Position numbers and translations under genes: made by a program. Under the pieces are notes generated by a model. That model saw only the letters and a program-made list of their open reading frames with translations, ran no database searches and was not told where the DNA came from. This document shows, in pieces, positions 51,301-59,044 of a stretch of 64,000 bases of DNA. This DNA comes from Mucilaginibacter frigoritolerans (GTDB lineage: Bacteria > Bacteroidota > Bacteroidia > Sphingobacteriales > Sphingobacteriaceae): positions 62,001 to 126,000 of the forward strand of contig NZ_VLLI01000015.1 of the NCBI RefSeq assembly GCF_007830615.1, given 5' to 3'. Each line of letters begins with the position of its first letter. Positions within the stretch are counted from its first letter, which is position 1.

Positions 51301-52268
51301 CAGGTAAAGCTTATATTAATGGGTTGTGACGCTCCCCACACGTTGGTGGTAGTAATAGCAGTTAATGTTAATGGTGTTGTTGTTTGTACAATATTATATT
51401 GAAGGCTCGCTGTACTAGCACCACTTACGTAAAGCGAGACTTTGTCGGTTCCAGTACGAGGAGAGGCAGTTGTATAACTTAACAGTACACCGTTACCTGT
51501 AGCATCCGTTATGCTGCTTAAATCCCAACTGTCGGCAAAGGTTATTCCATGCTGGTATTGTTTATACTTTGTGGTGAAATAGGTTTGGCTGCCGCCGCTG
51601 GTTGTTTGGGTGGTGTATTCCGGATTCCCGAACACGTAAGTAATGCCTCTGTCATTGGTAATACTAAAAGAAAATATATTACCGTTGGCAAGTAATACTG
51701 TGCTTATTTTTAAGTCCTGGTAGCTCACTGGCCTGAATTGAGCGGGAGAAGTACTTCTATCATATACCAGTTGACAGGACAGACCCGGGGCATTTACATA
51801 AAACATATCCGGCTCACTGTCATTATTGTATGGGAAAAAGTTATTGATATAGGTAATATCATTGGTTTCATCAGTGCAGGTATTAAATAAGCCATCATTT
51901 TGAATGGTGAAACCGCTGATGTATTGGGGATAGGTATCGTTGGTACTCATCCATCCGTAAAGGATGTTATTGGCGTTATCTTTTGTACAATCATCGGGCA
52001 AACCGCGTACTACCCTGCTGATCTGTCCTCCTGCATTAAGCTGCCAATTCATCCCGGCTGTACCTTCTACGTCTTTGGGCTTTACACCTGTGCTGCTATA
52101 AGAAAGTGATATGGGTACAACCACCTGCCCGCTTTTTAGCGTGTATATGGGAATATTAATACTTGCTGTTCCGGTTAATGGATCTACCGAAACCGGGCCT
52201 TGTGAAAAAGACTTTTGCCACAAAAGGAAAAAACAAACCGTTATATAGAAAACAAATTTTATGTTCAT
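48345..52268 (-). CDS. Rhs-like / SpvB-type large secreted protein with PKD domain
   Basis: A 1307-residue secreted protein (signal peptide ending SFSQG). It opens with VSVDPLTGTASINIPIYTLKSGQVVVPISLSYSSTGVKPKDVEGTAGMNWQLNAGG, the start typical of the Bacteroidota partner of Rhs proteins and of SpvB/TcB-like N-termini. Long YD-like beta repeats follow (SFAYDPTTHYKIAQTN, YYTNDQWGRLLLQFDQDKNIVLKKAYMT). A PKD domain is at about 1110-1190 (VYNWDFGDGTTGQTATHTYALPGTYTVKLTVTS). A final beta domain has ITITVTGTGFNHLEVY. It starts 100 bp after the tail-fibre-like gene and ends 35 bp before the Rhs gene, so the three are probably one operon. It may form part of the Rhs shell or its delivery complex; that is inference. 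Confidence 0.8.
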   Translation of the reverse strand: MNIKFVFYITVCFFLLWQKSFSQGPVSVDPLTGTASINIPIYTLKSGQVVVPISLSYSSTGVKPKDVEGTAGMNWQLNAGGQISRVVRGLPDDCTKDNANNILYGWMSTNDTYPQYISGFTIQNDGLFNTCTDETNDITYINNFFPYNNDSEPDMFYVNAPGLSCQLVYDRSTSPAQFRPVSYQDLKISTVLLANGNIFSFSITNDRGITYVFGNPEYTTQTTSGGSQTYFTTKYKQYQHGITFADSWDLSSITDATGNGVLLSYTTASPRTGTDKVSLYVSGASTASLQYNIVQTTTPLTLTAITTTNVWGASQPINISFTWIAASWQAASGGTSGTNQTVISSINAPGRTFTFNYSGVPYNTGYVRYFLRNFNDDNYAISCTPVNYNFSYYGETQPTTGNYTTALPDSTTFQQDYWGYYAASSNTSLMPKIMMLPTAGGYRYANYQPTLAGNYTYINSGNSRAADPVNVIDGSLSKITYATGGSTSIVYESNDYLDVPSNTTIQGGGIRVKQLIDNDNVTGQSITRNYTYLGSTGLSSGKPITLPAYAFTLPYTGGATGQSEWNLATVTSDNDLSAEDHTIMYTNVKVSQTGAGSVQYQYLVPGTYWDASAAPACAGCSTEWSPTIDYIARTGCTTTAPWLVTNSTNSYPFIPNPNYDFERGLPQKVITTNDAGTKVSESDYTYSRSFSPSVMTAFKTDDEIDGSLLVEGYDKYLIYYNTSELTASESKTVYDSQNLSLQQTTTTNYTYGSSNHKLLTQRQATNSDGSILTTHYTYVKDYLQSATNSNANINALYNLQLQNINAPVESYQQVTRNSTTLTTGGSLSLYNAFTAGSTTNYLPSQQFKFVLPQGGSFTPMSISGQTLTKDGNYPVLPSANYDQYDGDGMLQTADDGHNHITTTFTEDNYGNPIIAFNNANYNEVAFNDFDSSFPPPTPVFSVTGSGSTNITGHTGKGYNLGSTQTLTQAITKNTKAQNYIFSIWASPTSVPTTITITLTSGSTSIVKTIVFSTAGAWQYGEVKIPLTGLAGTFTATVTTSAAVVIDDVILYPDIATATSFAYDPTTHYKIAQTNTNGISAYYTNDQWGRLLLQFDQDKNIVLKKAYMTPQNVADYGTPVISTNQQQITTATPVNFLVTIAGIDGCSAVGLVYNWDFGDGTTGQTATHTYALPGTYTVKLTVTSPYFPTKIAVPINVTVIQATGTINYSNNSTINNTSISAITFTNSSHTYNFTGSTLNGAAIANGTYTITITVTGTGFNHLEVYDNNDMGDSQCLGVQSTYTITATVAVNGTLNIVLTTAGCGTIGS

Positions 52269-52368
52269 GAAAGTGCTGATTTAAAAGCTCGGGTAATGAG
52301 TACGCCCAAACCACATAATATATCTAAGTAAATTTTCAATGGTGAACAATATGCTCAGACAACCGCTC

Positions 52369-53409
52369 TTATTGCTTTTGATTTAATTGCTTAAGAATGG
52401 CAGCCATCTGTTGCTTCAATAAGTCAATCTGCTCCTGCTCCGATTGCAGCTTAATGTCTTGTACCGCAATTGTAGTTTGTAGTTTTTTGTTAATTACTTC
52501 CTGCACCTGTTCTTTTTTATCCTTTTCAATCAAATACAGCGTCAGTTCTTCTACTTTTTTCATCAATACCTTATTCATTTCCCCCAAATTAAGGCCTTCT
52601 TTATCAATGTCCAGTGCCGATGGTACATCCGGCAAATGATGATTTTGATCGATATAAGTCTTTATACTTGCAAGAGAAGGAAGAGAATAATCTTTTTTGA
52701 AAACATAATCTGGCCAGTTAGCAACGGCTTTAACAGTAAAAGATGTAGCCACCGCCGAACCAGCTACAGCCAGCAGATAGCTACCTTGTTTGCCTTGTGT
52801 ATTACCAATAAGAACCTGTCCATTACCCATTATCCACATCAATTGCGTTTCATTATTATTATTGTCATGGTTATAAAATGAAAAACCTCCAGTTGTGCCT
52901 GGCCCCTGGTTGGATATCAAATCGGTCTCACCGGCGCCAGAAGTCCGGTTCCAGCCAACTAAAAGGTCTCCTGTATTCGCAAGAAAGTTTGTATTTACAT
53001 AAGTATGATCTAAATTGCCGTTACCAATTATTGCTGTACCAGAAACATGAAGGTTCGCTAAGGGGCTTGCGGTACCAATTCCAATATTACCACTGGGATT
53101 TATACTAAAATAATAATATTGAACACCGCTTATCAGGGAAGAAATTGTTAAATTATTACTGGTTTGCGATTTTTGTTGTACAAGCCATTCTGTAACGGAT
53201 CCTCCATTATAAATATGAATTCCAGCCTGTCCGGTAACACTTGAGGAAAAAAGTCCGTTGACTTCGAGCTTGTAAGAAGGAGTCGTTGTTCCAATACCAA
53301 CGTTCCCGGTATTGCTGTTAAAGATATTAGTGCCACTAACTGTCCATTGGGCATAAGAGAAATGGAATATTGTTAGAACAAAAATTAAGGTTAAGAAGAT
53401 TTTTTTCAT
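52369..53409 (-). CDS. Tail-fibre-like repeat protein with coiled-coil C-terminus
   Basis: A 346-residue secreted protein (signal peptide MKKIFLTLIFVLTIFHFSYAQ). It has collar-like repeats NTGNVGIGTTTPSYKLEVNG and NPSGNIGIGTASPLANLHVSG, as in phage tail fibres, then the block NWPDYVFKKDYSLPSLASIKTYIDQNHHLPDVPSA...LGEMNKVLMKKVEEL common at the ends of Bacteroidota surface fibres next to Rhs genes. It finishes in a coiled coil (about 275-346, Gln/Leu-rich). It is the first gene of the Rhs operon, and likely a surface fibre or adhesin; the phage-tail relationship is by resemblance only. Confidence 0.8.
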   Translation of the reverse strand: MKKIFLTLIFVLTIFHFSYAQWTVSGTNIFNSNTGNVGIGTTTPSYKLEVNGLFSSSVTGQAGIHIYNGGSVTEWLVQQKSQTSNNLTISSLISGVQYYYFSINPSGNIGIGTASPLANLHVSGTAIIGNGNLDHTYVNTNFLANTGDLLVGWNRTSGAGETDLISNQGPGTTGGFSFYNHDNNNNETQLMWIMGNGQVLIGNTQGKQGSYLLAVAGSAVATSFTVKAVANWPDYVFKKDYSLPSLASIKTYIDQNHHLPDVPSALDIDKEGLNLGEMNKVLMKKVEELTLYLIEKDKKEQVQEVINKKLQTTIAVQDIKLQSEQEQIDLLKQQMAAILKQLNQKQ

Positions 53410-54292
53410 AAAAATAAAGGCTAAGTATTTAATTTAAATGTGATGATTAAAGATCAGGCGCGGCAATTCAAACAAATAATAACTATAATATACTTCCTTC
53501 AATCCTTTAAAAGGAAACATGAAGCAATGTTATTACATCAGCATTTGATATGTGCGATAAAATTTGATTTATGCTTCGATTTCAGAGTTATCTGACAAAG
53601 AAAAAACAGACAATAACTTGTCGTAATCGTAAATATTGTTGAATAAAGTTGTAATATGCATGTTTAAGTATTCGACTATGTGATTAGTTTTAGAGTATCC
53701 CAAAGTAAGCTGCTTATACTAAACATAAAACAGGTAAGAATGTAACTTTTACGTTACTATTCAAAGTTTCAACTCTAACTCAATTTAAACTTCTCAACTA
53801 TTATTACCCTATATTGAATTACAATTCTATATTATAAATATGCCTTTTGTTAATCTGTTATAAACAGATATCAGTTCATTTTAAATCAATCGCCCTCTAC
53901 ATCTGGCTGACAGCTTGGCATTGTTATATGGTACATTTCTTCGTCAATGGGTGTATAAGTATACTTTATTAAATGGAAAATGAGCTATTCAGGAGATGTA
54001 TAAGCTATTGACCGGAGTTGATGGCGACTAGCCAACATTTTCAAACGAGCCCGTTCGAGCCCAATTAGGGGCTATCAATAGGTAGTAGTTTATTAAAGCT
54101 TGCCAATACTTAATGCCAAATTCAACTTTAACCTTAAAATTACCCGATTTTAAGGCGATCAATATCTTCGACGATTTAGCCAGGGTTTTCAAACGAGTTT
54201 CGTTCGAGCTCAATTAAACACGAACAACTTTTCGAGTCGTTAAAAATGAGCGGCCAAAGCCGCAGATGAGGCAGGTAGTTCATCGGAAATCA
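53410..54292. other. 883-bp AT-rich non-coding gap with an imperfect direct repeat
   Basis: It separates the Rhs operon from the second two-component system. No gene of note: a 61-residue - strand frame (54028-54213) spans a pair of repeats and is unlikely to be coding. The right side near 54180-54245 contains CGAG/CTCG-rich dyads. The promoter of the Rhs operon should lie in 53410-53700, but I found no clear boxes. Confidence 0.55.
54031..54216. repeat. Imperfect direct repeat, about 37 bp, 148 bp apart
   Basis: Copy 1 at 54031-54067 and copy 2 at 54179-54216 share TTTTCAAACGAG, then CGTTCGAGC and CAATTA, with small differences and one indel. Each copy carries a short dyad (CGAG...CTCG or ACGA...TCGT). 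Origin unknown: transposon end, attachment-site scar or regulatory pair. Confidence 0.5.
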
Positions 54293-54973
54293 TCAGCAAG
54301 AAAACCGGATGCCAAGTCCTCTAATACTTTCTATTTGTATCTTACTGTCTTCTGATAACAACTTCCTTAAGCGGGTAACAAACACATCCATGCTTCTTCC
54401 ACTGAAAAAATCAGGTTCTTTCCAAAGATGGACTAAGATATCATTTCGCTTGATTAATTGATTTTGTCGTTCAAAAAGATAAAGGAGCAAGTCAGCTTCT
54501 TTTTCGGTCAACGTTTTTTCGAACGTTGGAGAGATCAGGCGTTGATTCTTTATTTCAAAGCGGTATAGGCCAATCTCGATAATCTCGAAGTCCGATTTTC
54601 TTTGGAGATTTGTTCGTCTTAAAATATTTTCAATGCGTAATATCAGTTCGTCCGGATCGAAGGGTTTGTGAATATAGTCATCTGCACCGAGCCTTAAACC
54701 CTGTATAATATCTCCCTTAAGTGTTCGGGCAGTTAAAAATAAAAAGGGGATTTGAGGATAGGATGGTTTTAATTTTTCGATGAGGGTAAAGCCATCCTCT
54801 TTTGGCATCATGATATCCACCACTAATACGTCGTAAAGATCGCGCTTAATGGCAGCCCTCGCTTCTTCACCATTAAATACCTGGTGCACTATAAAGCCAT
54901 TCATCTCCAAATATTCTTTCAAATGAAAACCCAGGTCATAATCATCTTCCACCAGCAACAATTTAGTTTTCAT
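54293..54973 (-). CDS. OmpR-family response regulator (second system)
   Basis: A 226-residue regulator. The receiver domain has KLLLVEDDYDLG at the start with the acidic pair, YDVLVVDIMMPKEDGF with the phospho-Asp near residue 53, and FLTARTLKGDIIQGLRLGADDYIHKPFDPDEL with the conserved Lys near 103. The C-terminal winged helix shows LTEKEADLLLYLFERQNQLIKRNDILVHLW and ends IESIRGLGIRFSC. The gene begins inside the kinase stop region (11-bp overlap), so kinase and regulator are translationally coupled, with the kinase gene first. Confidence 0.92.
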   Translation of the reverse strand: MKTKLLLVEDDYDLGFHLKEYLEMNGFIVHQVFNGEEARAAIKRDLYDVLVVDIMMPKEDGFTLIEKLKPSYPQIPFLFLTARTLKGDIIQGLRLGADDYIHKPFDPDELILRIENILRRTNLQRKSDFEIIEIGLYRFEIKNQRLISPTFEKTLTEKEADLLLYLFERQNQLIKRNDILVHLWKEPDFFSGRSMDVFVTRLRKLLSEDSKIQIESIRGLGIRFSC

Positions 54974-56345
54974 TTATTGGTAATTTAATGGTAAAAGTGC
55001 ATCCCCCTCCTTCTTTACTAAATAACGTCAGACTTCCGCCGAGCTGTTGAACAGCCTGTTTACTAATGTATAAACCTAAGCCTAGCCCTTTAACAGTATG
55101 CTTATTACGTTCTGGTACGCGGTAGAATTTATCAAACACACTATGTTGTTCGGTAATAGGAATACCCGGACCAAGATCAATTATTTTAATTATATAGAAA
55201 TCATGTTGTGCGTAGGCCTTAAATGTAATCTTTAAACTTTCAGGGCTATATTTTATTGCATTGTCAATCAGGTTGTTTAAAGCCTTGTCCAATACTGCCA
55301 AATTCGTTCTTAGCTCTTGTGAGATTGGCTCAATAATAGCTTCCAACAGGTGCTTTTCAAGCCGGAGGTCACTGGCATATTCCCTTAAATGTTGGCTAAT
55401 ATCACAGCGGCAAAGCTCTGGCTGAAATTCAGTTACCATTGCACTTTCCAAAACGCTATCAGTAATTGCTTGTATTTTTTCGTATTGCCGCTTCAGTGAT
55501 TGCAAAAGCTGCCCTAAGTGAACTTGATTTTCCAATACTTCCTTTCTTTCGAGACTTTTAAACATCACCTTTACGGAACTTAAAGGGGTTTTCAACTCGT
55601 GCGTAATATTATTGGCGAAGTCCTTCTGTATGTCCGTTAATCTTTTTTGCTTGAGGATTGCGCTGAACATAGCATAAAATAAAACAATCTCTGCAAGCAG
55701 TAATCCGGCCGCCAGTAAGAACGTGCTCGTCATACGTTTCATGATTTCGCCCTGACCTTTCGCGATATTAATAAACTGTTTACCCTGAAACTTGACTTTT
55801 AAGTTATGAAAATCTTTTAGATTAGGATTAAGTTGTAGGTTTTTCTCATCTATTATTCCCTGAAAATTCCGCACTTGCAACAAGCAGTCACCATCCGTCA
55901 ATCTGTTTTGGGAACGATCTGCCTGATTGACCAGTTGAACCAGTGAAAAGCTGTTGCCATTTATTTCTATAGTGAATAAATCATAGCTGGACGAGTAGGA
56001 TACGTCTTTAAGTGCGTTCATCCTACGAAAAGAATCATTGTATTGCCTTTCAAGCCCAAAAACTGTCGAATTGCTTTGATCTATGATGATATTAAAAAGC
56101 TGTTGCCGGATAGTTACTGGGACAGCTTTTTTTGAAAAAACAGCTGTAATACGACTCAATAACTGTTTTTCGATCCCGGGTTCTTTACTGATAATCGTAT
56201 TTGCTACCGCTTTAACTTCCTTTTCGTACTCCACTTTTGTTAGCCTATAGGTATTGCTAATCAACTGATACTGGATATAAATAAGTAACCCTACAATTGA
56301 CAGGCAGGCCACTAACAATAGCTTTATCTTACCGGAAGTATTCAT
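54963..56345 (-). CDS. Sensor histidine kinase (second system)
   Basis: The frame also opens at ATG 56387, but ATG 56345 gives the usual kinase start with a transmembrane helix (IKLLLVACLSIVGLLIYIQYQ), so I prefer 56345 (460 residues). The periplasmic sensor spans about 30-195, with a second helix about 200-225 (FLLAAGLLLAEIVLFYAMF). The H-box is DFANNITHELKTPLSSVKVMF (phospho-His near 250), N-box DKALNNLIDNAIKYSPE, and G boxes DLGPGIPITE and KGLGLGLYISKQAVQQLGGS. It overlaps the response regulator by 11 bp. Divergent from the TPR-esterase gene, which is a plausible target. The signal is unknown. Confidence 0.9.
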   Translation of the reverse strand: MNTSGKIKLLLVACLSIVGLLIYIQYQLISNTYRLTKVEYEKEVKAVANTIISKEPGIEKQLLSRITAVFSKKAVPVTIRQQLFNIIIDQSNSTVFGLERQYNDSFRRMNALKDVSYSSSYDLFTIEINGNSFSLVQLVNQADRSQNRLTDGDCLLQVRNFQGIIDEKNLQLNPNLKDFHNLKVKFQGKQFINIAKGQGEIMKRMTSTFLLAAGLLLAEIVLFYAMFSAILKQKRLTDIQKDFANNITHELKTPLSSVKVMFKSLERKEVLENQVHLGQLLQSLKRQYEKIQAITDSVLESAMVTEFQPELCRCDISQHLREYASDLRLEKHLLEAIIEPISQELRTNLAVLDKALNNLIDNAIKYSPESLKITFKAYAQHDFYIIKIIDLGPGIPITEQHSVFDKFYRVPERNKHTVKGLGLGLYISKQAVQQLGGSLTLFSKEGGGCTFTIKLPINEN

Positions 56346-56434
56346 TATAGCAAAGATAACGATTGCTATGGGGCAAACCGTTTGCATCGCATGTCATTAA
56401 CATTTCGTTAACCGTCTTTAATCTTCCCAAAGGG

Positions 56435-56442
56435 TAACTTTG
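56435..56442 (+). promoter_or_regulatory. Candidate -7 box TAACTTTG for the esterase gene
   Basis: TAACTTTG fits the Bacteroidota TAnnTTTG consensus and lies 21 bp before the ATG at 56463, leaving a short 5' leader. A good -33 element is not visible. It lies in the 117-bp gap between divergent genes. Confidence 0.35.
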
Positions 56443-56462
56443 AATGAAAATTATTTTATCAT

Positions 56463-58190
56463 ATGGATAGCGCAAAAACCTATACTCTCATCAACATAGC
56501 CTTTATATCGGCATTAAAAGAAAATTGCATAGGTGCTATATTGAGTTTAGTGTTGCTGTTAAATACAATTAACGTCACTGCACAATCAGTTTCTTCACCA
56601 GCAGAGCTAATGCAGCAAGGCGAAGCATATTATCATCGAAAGGACTTTCTAACCTCTGCCCTCTTATATGGCAAGGCAGTTAAATTACTTCCCGACACTG
56701 CTATCGGTAGTTCGAGATATATGGCTGCTTATAATGGTGCTTGCTCCTGGGTATTATCAGGGCAGCCTGATAGCGCTTTTGTGTTGTTGAACATAATTGC
56801 AAAGGAAACTAACTTTGCATCATTTTATTCCCAAATGATTAAAGACAGTGATTTGAACACGTTGCATCCCGATGCTCGCTGGCAGCGACTCTGCATCATA
56901 ATGAAATACTATAGTGATCAACTGGCGCATGAGAGAATGCAACAAGAATTTAATCTTAATGATACAACCAAACGCATAAACAACTGTATTTTTAATAACA
57001 ACAAATATTGGTCGGAAAGGGCCGCTAAGTTATCTATAAAGTCTTTGTATAAAACCATTGCTAACTTTAACGATTTTCCTGATGCGCCACGAAAAGGCTG
57101 CTGGACATTGTATCATATCAAAGTAAATGACACCTTATCTGTTCCTTACCTTATTCATATACCTGCCCAATACAATCCCAAAAAGAAATCTCCGCTATAT
57201 ATCTTTCTACATGGAGGTGTTGGCAGGTCGGAATTTTCAGACCCATTGGATGAAATTCAGTTGGAAACACCCTTGCTTAAAAGGGTTTTACAGCAACAAG
57301 CGTTCGTGATTTTACCGTTTGCCGATAAGAATTTTAACTGGCTTTATCATCAACAGGCGTTTAATGCTGTCTTAAAGGAAATTAAAGAAGCCAAAGGCTT
57401 ATATAATATTAATAATAACAAGATTTACATTGGCGGTCATTCAGACGGCGGACGAGGCTCATTCTGGTTTGCTCTACACCAGCGAACGCCTTTTGCGGCC
57501 TTTTTTGCATTAAATTACTTCCCGACATTATTGAACGGCAATACACCGTTACGAAACTTAAAGAACATTGTTCCGTTCTTAGGCATAAGTGGAATACAAG
57601 ATCAGGGGTTTAACTTCAAACAGATAACGCAATTTGTTGAATATGGGCGGTCAACTGGTGCAAATTGGAATAATCTAGGATTAGAAGGGGCCCATACACT
57701 TCCGTATGATAAGCCGGACTCTGTTTATTTCCTGTTTGACCAGATAATTAAATATAATAGAAATCCGATACCGTCTAAGTTAGAATGGGAAACGGAAAAT
57801 CTAAATAATTCGGAATGTTATTGGCTAAAAGTAACGGAATTGGACACTGGTAAAGTTAGTGAAACTTGGCACAAGCCGCTGAATCCTAATATTACTTCCA
57901 TTAAATCAGGCAAAGACGAGATTAGAGATTTAAATAAGAAAAAATCAGGCGCAGTAATTGCAGAAATAAAGGGTAATCATATCTATATTAAAGCATCCCG
58001 CATCAGATCATTAGAAATTTTAGTACCTGAACCATGGAGTGAAAAATATCGCCATCTGGTTATTTATGTTAATAATAAACCGGGACACAAAGTCTCTATA
58101 AATCCTACTAAATCAATTTTGCTTGGCGACTTTCTTCAAAGGCTGGACAGGGAATTTTTAATTGTCGATCAAATAAAAATCTCTATTTAA
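56463..58190 (+). CDS. Alpha/beta hydrolase (esterase-like) with N-terminal TPR region
   Basis: A 575-residue secreted protein. The N-terminus has a rather long signal peptide (hydrophobic core GAILSLVLLLNTINVTA, cut after TAQ near residue 41). Residues about 45-140 form TPR-like helices (LMQQGEAYYHRKDFLTSALLYGKAVKLL, AYNGACSWVLSGQPDSAFVLL). From about 240 to 450 is an alpha/beta hydrolase: YIFLHGGVGRS (oxyanion HGG), KIYIGGHSDGGRGS (nucleophile Ser near 327), GISGIQDQGF (probable Asp) and GLEGAHTLPY (His). The C-terminal 120 residues are a beta domain. This resembles esterases of the poly-beta-hydroxybutyrate/feruloyl type. It is divergent from the second two-component system and may be controlled by it. 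Confidence 0.8.
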   Translation: MDSAKTYTLINIAFISALKENCIGAILSLVLLLNTINVTAQSVSSPAELMQQGEAYYHRKDFLTSALLYGKAVKLLPDTAIGSSRYMAAYNGACSWVLSGQPDSAFVLLNIIAKETNFASFYSQMIKDSDLNTLHPDARWQRLCIIMKYYSDQLAHERMQQEFNLNDTTKRINNCIFNNNKYWSERAAKLSIKSLYKTIANFNDFPDAPRKGCWTLYHIKVNDTLSVPYLIHIPAQYNPKKKSPLYIFLHGGVGRSEFSDPLDEIQLETPLLKRVLQQQAFVILPFADKNFNWLYHQQAFNAVLKEIKEAKGLYNINNNKIYIGGHSDGGRGSFWFALHQRTPFAAFFALNYFPTLLNGNTPLRNLKNIVPFLGISGIQDQGFNFKQITQFVEYGRSTGANWNNLGLEGAHTLPYDKPDSVYFLFDQIIKYNRNPIPSKLEWETENLNNSECYWLKVTELDTGKVSETWHKPLNPNITSIKSGKDEIRDLNKKKSGAVIAEIKGNHIYIKASRIRSLEILVPEPWSEKYRHLVIYVNNKPGHKVSINPTKSILLGDFLQRLDREFLIVDQIKISI

Positions 58191-58492
58191 AGGAACATGG
58201 CTTTTAGTAATTGCGGCGTGACCTCTTTTCTCGCGATCTGTAATTGCTGGTAATAGGTGGTGATGGTAAATTTCACCTGCTCCCGGTATGCATTCGTCTC
58301 TTTTGCTTCGGGAACTTTGATTTTCAGTCCAACGCAGCCTTTGTCCCAGTTCTCGACTTTAACGTAATGTTTCAGCGCAAAATGGATACGCTCTCTGTTG
58401 ATCGTTACGGACACGTACACGTTGGTCACGCCATCCTTTGCCTTTTCTTTTTTGATGGTGAAATGCACACCAAATGACTGCGATGTTTTCAT
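58187..58492 (-). pseudogene. N-terminal remnant of a tyrosine recombinase (integrase)
   Basis: A 101-residue frame that starts like Bacteroidota tyrosine recombinases: MKTSQSFGVHFTIKKEKAKDGVTNVYVSVTINRERIHFALKHYVKVENWDKGCVG is the Arm DNA-binding domain, followed by KETNAYREQVKFTITTYYQQL, the start of the core-binding domain. It stops at 58187, where the neighbouring esterase gene ends, so the catalytic domain (Arg...His...Tyr) is missing. Full-length enzymes have about 400 residues. It lies 314 bp from the 3' end of a tRNA gene, the usual place for an island integrase. Confidence 0.7.
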
Positions 58493-58805
58493 TTTTTAAC
58501 AGTTTTTAAATGAATAAATGATTAATTACCGCCAGAAACCGTCATTTTCAGGGGCCAGAAAAGGCGCAGGAAAGATTTGAATTACAGTCTTTTTAAGTCT
58601 TTTTTGATCTATATATAAAGACTTAATTATCTGTTTAACAGCCAATTAACCCATAAATGCGCCTAAAATTAAAAACTAATTTCAGGGTGCCGGATTGGTG
58701 TTCCAAAGCATGTATTCGTAAGGACTGAAAAGGATTAGAATAAAATAAAAAACCCTCTAAATCAACGACTTAGAGGGTTTTTAGATGTGATAAAATCACA
58801 TTTTG
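58493..58805. other. Integrase leader and tRNA terminator region
   Basis: A 313-bp gap between the integrase remnant and the tRNA. It contains the tRNA terminator (58748-58782) and a weak AGTCTTT/AAAGACT dyad near 58587-58614. No ORF. An attachment-site core would be expected to match the tRNA 3' end (58806-58827), but I see no second copy in this window. Confidence 0.5.
58748..58782 (-). terminator. Rho-independent terminator downstream of the tRNA
   Basis: AAAAACCCTCTAA (58748-58760) pairs fully with TTAGAGGGTTTTT (58770-58782) around a 9-nt loop. On the - strand it follows the tRNA by about 24 bp and runs into a TTTTTTATTTT tract. Confidence 0.8.
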
Positions 58806-58879
58806 TGCGCCCACCTGGGCTCGAACCAGGGACCAAAAGATTATGAGTCTTCTACTCTAACCGACTGAGCTATAGGCGC
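58806..58879 (-). tRNA. tRNA with CAU anticodon (Ile2-type or elongator Met)
   Basis: On the - strand, 74 nt fold as a tRNA: acceptor GCGCCTA/TGGGCGC with discriminator A and no encoded CCA; D arm GCTC...GAGT; anticodon loop CTCATAA, anticodon CAT; T arm CCTGG-TTCGAGC-CCAGG. The anticodon region and T arm (GACTCATAATC, TTGGTC, CTGGTTC) resemble Ile2 tRNAs, in which C34 is modified to lysidine, more than elongator Met, but sequence alone does not settle it. It is followed by a terminator and an integrase remnant. Confidence 0.9.
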
Positions 58880-59044
58880 GGTTTCTATTTCCAGATGCCC
58901 AGTATCTATAATTTAACATAAATACACACCAGACTTTTTCTGAGCTGCAAATGTAAAAAAAAGTTGGCTAGTTAAAAATGAAAAATGAAATAACTGGTAA
59001 AAAACGTGTAACTTATTATATCTATTTGGATATCAGATTGAAAA

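Noticed and set aside
54028..54213. A 61-residue - strand frame in the gap before the second response regulator
   Set aside because: It spans both copies of a direct repeat and has no start context or known homologue; more likely repeat DNA.
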